From: Gonapodya sp. JEL0774
Lineage: Eukaryota > Monoblepharomycota > Monoblepharidomycetes > Monoblepharidales > Gonapodyaceae
Reading direction: 5' to 3'
DNA length: 64,000 nucleotides
Assembly: GCA_027604505.1 (NCBI GenBank)
Contig: JADIIX010000014.1
Span: 67,563 to 131,562 of the forward strand
Every line of letters starts with the position of its first letter. The stretch's first letter is position 1. Made by a program: the position numbers and the translations under genes. Shown piece by piece: positions 59,437-64,000 of this stretch. The notes below the pieces were generated by a model, which saw only the letters and a list, made by a program, of their open reading frames with translations, had not been told where the DNA came from and did no database searches.

Positions 59437-61659
59437 ATGGACGCAGCTGCACGATTAGAAGAGCTCTTTCTGCAGCAGTTTGAATTGGATGTTGATGCGG
59501 TCGTAGATGGTGATCCGGGGGGCAACCGCACGGGAATCAAGCGGATCAAGTCTACGAAGAGGAAACGAGATGCGGAGGAAACTACGGTAGAAACGGATGC
59601 GAATGATGGCTACGCGAGAAAGAGCTCGAAGAAGCGGGCAGCAACGCACGAAGCTCTCGACTCTGCCGTTACCCAGTCTGGGGAACTCAGATCCGACCGC
59701 GCCTCACGGTCTGCACCAACTCTAGATGAACATCTTACTGATGACTCGGATGTCTCAGAGGACGAGGATGACGTGGATGAAGACGGTGAATCCCTCGTTT
59801 CGGATGACTCGGAGAACCTCATGGGGGACTATGAACACGCGGACGAAGAGAGTGACGTCGAAGACGACGGAGAGACTGAAGACGATGATGGAGAGGAGGA
59901 CAGTGATGAAGAAGCAGACGATTCGGACTCTCGTGGCGATTCCACCAAGTCCGCGAGGGCTTCCAAAGAGACACTTCACCAACCTGCAAAACAACCTGTT
60001 TTGGTTGTTGCCGATTCCGACCCTGCACTGCGCGCTCGCGCACGTGGTCCCGACGGGAGGAGTAAGGCGGATTGGAAGGCGTTCATGGTGGGTGTTGGGT
60101 AAAACGGAGGAGGTTTCAGGTTGGTACCGTGTGGCAACACCACGCAGTCTAGGATACACCGGTGCGAACAAGTTGCTACCTGGCTGCGTGTGGCTCTTGA
60201 TGCGATGGGACATGTGTGGTGCCACTACGATCCCTTTCTGCAAAGGGTACTATGGGTTCTCTCGGACATCAACACATCTGGAATAGAGATGCTTGATCGC
60301 TGCAGATTTGTGATACAGCACAATCGACAATGAGTGGAAGTGGGATTTGCGTAGCCCCAGGACTGAGGTTCGAAACCGTTGGGACGATGTCGCACCACTC
60401 TTTCACCAAAACATGAGATCATATTGAGCTGATCCACGTCGCCTGTCGCCGCACTGCTTTTCTGGATTCTTCATATTCACATTTTAACCACCTCATGGTC
60501 CACATCTGGTCCATCCCTTCAGTCCTCCAAAGTGTCAAAACTCACCGGAGCCGACGCCGCCAAGAAGGCTTCCAAACTCACACCTCAAGAGCGACAAGAG
60601 GATGAGTGAGTCTTGGTGTTTCGAGATTTTGGTGGGGGCCTTGCACCTTCGCTCATTGACACTATCTGTTCCACCAAAAACACTCACCACTCTCGTCTTG
60701 CCTGGTATAACTTCTTCTGTGGTATGCGCGCACTCTGTTCAGAGACGACCGTCGCAACGATGCCACCCTGGCCGACTTGATTCGCGACTCCGGCATCATT
60801 GAGGAGTACAGTGAGTCCCCATGGTCTATAGGCTCCATCAGCCGTACTAGTCTAATTCGTGGTCGTTTGTCCGAACTAATCCCGCTCATCGCCCGATGGA
60901 CACCTCACTCTAAGCCATATCTAATTTACCCGGACGTGAACGACGGCGATATTTGCAGCACCGCGCCGCATCGGTGGGGTTGACGGTAAGCGATTGGTGG
61001 TCCATCGTACTCAATACATCCAATGTGTCTCACCCACGTCGGTTTCCACTTCCGAACACCCTCCGTCCGCTCCAAACCCACCACACCAGACCAACCAACC
61101 GAGCCATCCCCTGCACATCCGCCTCGGAATCGCCCGTGCACAAAAGAACCGCCAGTCCCTCGCCGCGTCTGCCAAGCGCGACGGTGCCGTCGACACCTCG
61201 CACATTCTCGGATCGCTCACGTCGCCTTTGGGATCACGGGTCGGGTCTTCTGGGGGCACAAAGAGGAAGCGGGGGGTGAGCAGAGCTTTCGCGGAAGGCG
61301 GGGTGGGGAGGATTGTCGGAGGCGTGATGAGGGTGACCAAGGAGGAAGTGAAGAGAGTGGAGGCGCAAGGGCAGAGGGCAAAGATTGGAGAAAGCGGGGG
61401 GAAAGGAGGGAAGGGAGGGAAAGGAGGGAAAGGAGGGAAGGGGGGGGAGGGGGGGCCGGGGGCGAGAGGGGGTCACGGAAAGGGCTGNNNNNNNNNNCCC
61501 GGTCCGTGGCCACTCAGAGGCAACTCTGGTGGCACAGGTGGACAGTCGTCTCATCTTGTCTCCCGAGTGCTCGTCGGCCGGGGTGGCATGGGAGCTAGAG
61601 GGGGTAAAGGAAAGGGCAAGAAAGGGTTTGCGAGCAAGGGAAAGAGAAGGGCCAAGTAG
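59437..61659 (+). CDS. Nucleolar rRNA-processing protein, FAF1/C1orf131 (DUF4602) type
   Basis: Exon 1 59437-60087 has a basic segment (KRIKSTKRKRD) and a very acidic Asp/Glu region, ending at KADWKAFM. It splices to 60523 SSKVSKLTGADAAKK (compare yeast Faf1 KKFMSSK), then exon 60743-60810 NDATLADLIRDSGIIEEY. The C-terminal part (61085 on) reads LGIARAQKNRQSLAASAKR and VGRIVGGVMRVTKEEVKRVE, the signature end of the family. The exon between 60961 and about 61110 and its phase are not certain. A Gly/Lys-rich tail follows and is interrupted by a 10-N gap (61488-61497), so the tail length is unknown. Family role: 40S subunit pre-rRNA processing. Confidence 0.75.
61488..61497. other. Assembly gap (10 N) inside a coding Gly-rich tail
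   Basis: Preceded by about 100 bp of GGGA/GGGG-rich purine tract (61395-61485). The gap has a fixed 10-N length; the reading frame across it stays open by chance or design and cannot be trusted. Confidence 0.95.
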
Positions 61660-61995
61660 TGGAATGCATGGGTTATTGACAACGAATGGGCATGTCGGTG
61701 TCACTTTCTGTAAATTATAGAATACCCGAACGCATCTGCATTCGAATCAATGCCAAGTACATGTGTTACTTCAATCAATCTCACATTCTGCCGCTGTGTT
61801 CTAATAAATGATGTTGCCGCAGAACCACCCCACGTCGTTGCGGATAATGACGAGCGCCACTTTCGTCGCGCAGCGCAAACACGCACTTTCCCACCAAGGC
61901 TAGTCCGCGCGCAACCAATTTCCCTCAGAGGTACGATAATCTCATTACTAAAGTGAGATGTTCTCTGCTTGTACTCAGATGAGCCCATGTCGTCC
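61660..61995 (+). other. Convergent 3' intergenic region
   Basis: 336 bp between the FAF1-like stop (+) and the DUF4291 stop (-). No feature recognised. Confidence 0.5.
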
Positions 61996-62713
61996 TTAAG
62001 TCAATCCCAATTGTGCCCTCAGAGCCACATCGCGCACCTCGTACACTGTCTCGACTGGAATCTCCAATTTGCCCCACTCAGCTTCCTCGCTGTAGGCGCT
62101 CTGGGCACGTACAAAATCAGTCACGTCCTCAATCTTCACTACTCCTTCGCCCCGCCCGTACGCCTCACCGAGCTCCCCCTTCACACCGATCTGGATCGCG
62201 CGTCTCTGCTCGTTTCGACCATCTGGACCATGGTCCGGATCCCATTGTATTTGCACGTCAAATTTCTGTCCCTTCGCCCGTGATCCCAGCGACGCGGCTC
62301 CTTGGGCAAGCACCCGATCAAAGAACTCCCTGGTGAGCGTGACAGCCAACACCGTTTCCTGGTTGTGCTTGGTAGCCCATCCACAACGGTACATCATCCA
62401 GAGAAAGTTGGGCTTGAACCAAGTCATTCGCGTGGTGGAGAATGCATCGCATCCCGAGAAGCTCCCGTTCAATGATGCATGCTCTCCAATGGTGGGGTTG
62501 TAAGCTGCAAGTGAGCAGTCAACAACGTTACTTCCGAAGTCACAGTTTCATTTAAGACAGCGACGAATGGCTCAAGAAGTTGAACGGAGGATCAGCCTGA
62601 CCTTGATAGACCACAATCGTGTCCTGGTCGTGGTGAGCGAGAATATGCTTTCCAGAGTCTGGCCAGCGACCGCGCTGATCCAGATACGGAGCGGTTTCAA
62701 ATGACGATGGCAT
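61996..62713 (-). CDS. DUF4291 family protein, 206 aa, 2 exons
   Basis: Exons 62713-62602 and 62504-61996 (621 nt in frame). Family pattern is clear: HDQDTIVVYQAYNPTIG, RMTWFKPNFLWMMYRCGWA, QETVLAVTLTREFF, VQIQWDPDH, RRAIQIGVKGELG and VVKIEDVTDFVR. Length is close to the family norm of about 200 aa. Its biochemical role is not established. It is widespread in bacteria and found in some fungi. The single intron, with donor GTCAGG, falls between VYQ and AYNP, showing it is a nuclear eukaryotic gene and not contamination. Confidence 0.9.
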
Positions 62714-63222
62714 CGTCAATGTGCTTTGGTGATAAAATTCAGAAGAACGGTGGAAGACATATCTTCACTCGCCAATTTACAAGCTCTTCGTGCTGGTGGA
62801 TGCTGCCCACAAGTGGCCCTGCAAACAACCGCAAACACGCAGTCCATCCCAATGCGACGCTTACTGTTAAATTGCAGAACAGTCGGGAAATAGAACAGAC
62901 TGTTTTGGACTACGTTAGTGATTTGCGTTTCTGTGACAACTAAACTTGCTGTGGAATCGTTCTCTCAAAATGCTTTCAGAGAGGGTGACAATAATTTGAT
63001 GCACGAGTCTCTTGTCCTCGCCGGGCCCCCACGCCGTTCAACATGAAGTTCCCCCTGACGGCCTCGTGTCGACTGATGCTACTATTCTACAAGCAGGTGT
63101 TTGTTGCATCCACTAGTACTAATATTCTACACGTCACACCACACGGTTGAGTCCGAACGCAGCGAGTTGTCCCCCTGCCCGAGAGTTTTTCTTCCTCTCT
63201 GACCCCGCCGAACGGTTCACGT
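62714..63222 (-). other. Intergenic, no gene recognised
   Basis: Presumed promoter of the DUF4291 gene and 3' region of the TSR4/PDCD2 gene. Short frames only. Confidence 0.45.
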
Positions 63223-64000
63223 TTACAACCCAACCCGCTCCTCCCTTCCCTCTTTGCCCCCCTTACCTTTACCCTTCTTCTTTTCTTTATCCTTGCCTTT
63301 GCTCTTTCCTTTTCCCTTCCCTTCACTCTTCCGACCTTTGTCTCCCTTCATTTTACCTGCCGACCCTCCACCACCCACTCTCGCCCCCTCTGTAGAGAAC
63401 ATTTGCCGCCAGATCACTTCACGTGCCCACTTCCGAATCTGCGCGTTGTCCGTAGTCGGGACAGTGGTGTCTGGCGGCGGGGACGACAGAGCGCACGAGG
63501 ATTCGCACGTGAAGAGCACGAGGGTGCCGAAGTCGATGGCGTCACGAGCGAGGTGGTCGATGGGGAGGTGGAGGAGGAGAGAAGGCATAATCTGGGGAAG
63601 AGTGCATTTTTGGTGTTGCCAGAGGCGTGCGAGTCGGGGAAAGTTGGGGTGGGGAGAGATGAGACAAAAAAGCAAAAAGAAAAGTCAAGAACGAGGTGTG
63701 CGCGAGATCACATGATAATCCGGTATGTTGTGCAACTGATAGCGTAGTCAAATGTCCTCTATGCATATACGAGACGTTTCCACGATCATCAAACCACGCG
63801 CCAAACCCACCTGAAACTCGAAACCTCTCCTACCCCCACACCTTTCACAGTCCGGCACATCCCCCTTGGCCGGTCGCTCCACCTCGCTCGCCCACAGTGG
63901 GGTCGGCGACCGAGCTGGCGGTGTCCACACCGCTGCCGATCCATTGACGGTGGACGAGTGGGGTACAGTTTTTATTTTGGAAAAAGATTGCGCAGGTGGT
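63223..64000 (-). CDS. TSR4: PDCD2/TSR4 family protein, C-terminal part (5' end outside window)
   Basis: Exons (>64000)-63811 and 63591-63223 join in phase 0. The PDCD2_C domain is visible: PLWASEVERP, the zinc-like knuckle PDCERCGGRRGFEFQ, then IMPSLLLHL, AIDFGTLVLFTCESSC and WAREVIWRQMF. A Gly/Lys/Glu-rich tail of about 50 residues ends the protein. The family (yeast Tsr4, animal PDCD2/PDCD2L) acts as a dedicated chaperone for ribosomal protein uS5 (Rps2) in 40S assembly. The N-terminal half lies beyond the right edge, so the start and first zinc region are not seen. Confidence 0.85.

Noticed and set aside
61380-61500. GGGA repeats as a minisatellite or telomere-like array
   Set aside because: The unit is irregular, it lies within a coding Gly/Lys tail and is cut by a gap; no telomeric motif is seen.
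1-64000. CRISPR array, prophage, insertion sequence or retrotransposon
   Set aside because: No regular spaced repeats, no transposase, integrase or reverse transcriptase motifs, and no long terminal repeats were found on either strand.

Overview
The window is nuclear DNA of a fungus. Genes are cut by many short spliceosomal introns (mostly 55-100 bp, GTRAGT-type donors, AG acceptors) and can be rebuilt by following reading phase from exon to exon. A class A (rhodopsin-type) seven-helix receptor, a plant-style LRR surface protein and a TRAPPC11 orthologue suggest a zoosporic (chytrid-like) fungus rather than a yeast. That placement is inference, since no rRNA or taxonomic marker is present. 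There are two 10-N assembly gaps, both next to G-rich tracts.

Layout. 0-8 kb: DBP10 RNA helicase (-), then divergently a class A GPCR-like receptor (+) and a membrane-anchored glycosyltransferase-like gene (+). 8.6-8.9 kb: a tRNA-Val(CAC) with two decayed tRNA-like copies. 9.9-13.7 kb: a 1156-aa orphan protein in five exons. 14.8-18.5 kb: a 19-repeat LRR membrane protein (-) divergent from a two-helix membrane protein (+). 18.9-34.2 kb: a run of plus-strand genes: UTP5/WDR43, a sterol-desaturase/fatty-acid-hydroxylase family enzyme, a small unknown, UBA3 (NEDD8-activating E1) and TRAPPC11. 34.8-35.8 kb: a secreted Reeler-like protein with a GC-AG intron (-). 36-40.7 kb: gene-poor, with an uncertain gene built from tandem exon-intron duplications and the first gap. 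40.7-51.9 kb (+): PGM2-type phosphopentomutase/phosphoglucomutase, a disordered orphan, a CgeB-like glycosyltransferase, and a second member of the FQxDPF glycosyltransferase-like family. 52.5-64 kb: S41 peptidase (-), NDC80 (-) divergent from a FAF1/C1orf131-type nucleolar protein (+, carries the second gap), a DUF4291 protein (-), and the 3' end of PDCD2/TSR4 (-), cut by the right edge.

Functionally, four genes belong to ribosome biogenesis (DBP10, UTP5, FAF1-like, TSR4). Others serve the kinetochore (NDC80), neddylation (UBA3), ER-Golgi traffic (TRAPPC11) and pentose/hexose phosphate metabolism (PGM2). The accessory layer is mostly cell-surface or secretory: receptor, LRR protein, glycosyltransferases, Reeler-like protein, S41 peptidase. 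I see no transposon, CRISPR array or prokaryotic operon. Exon boundaries come from splice consensus, phase arithmetic and family motifs; no transcript evidence was available.
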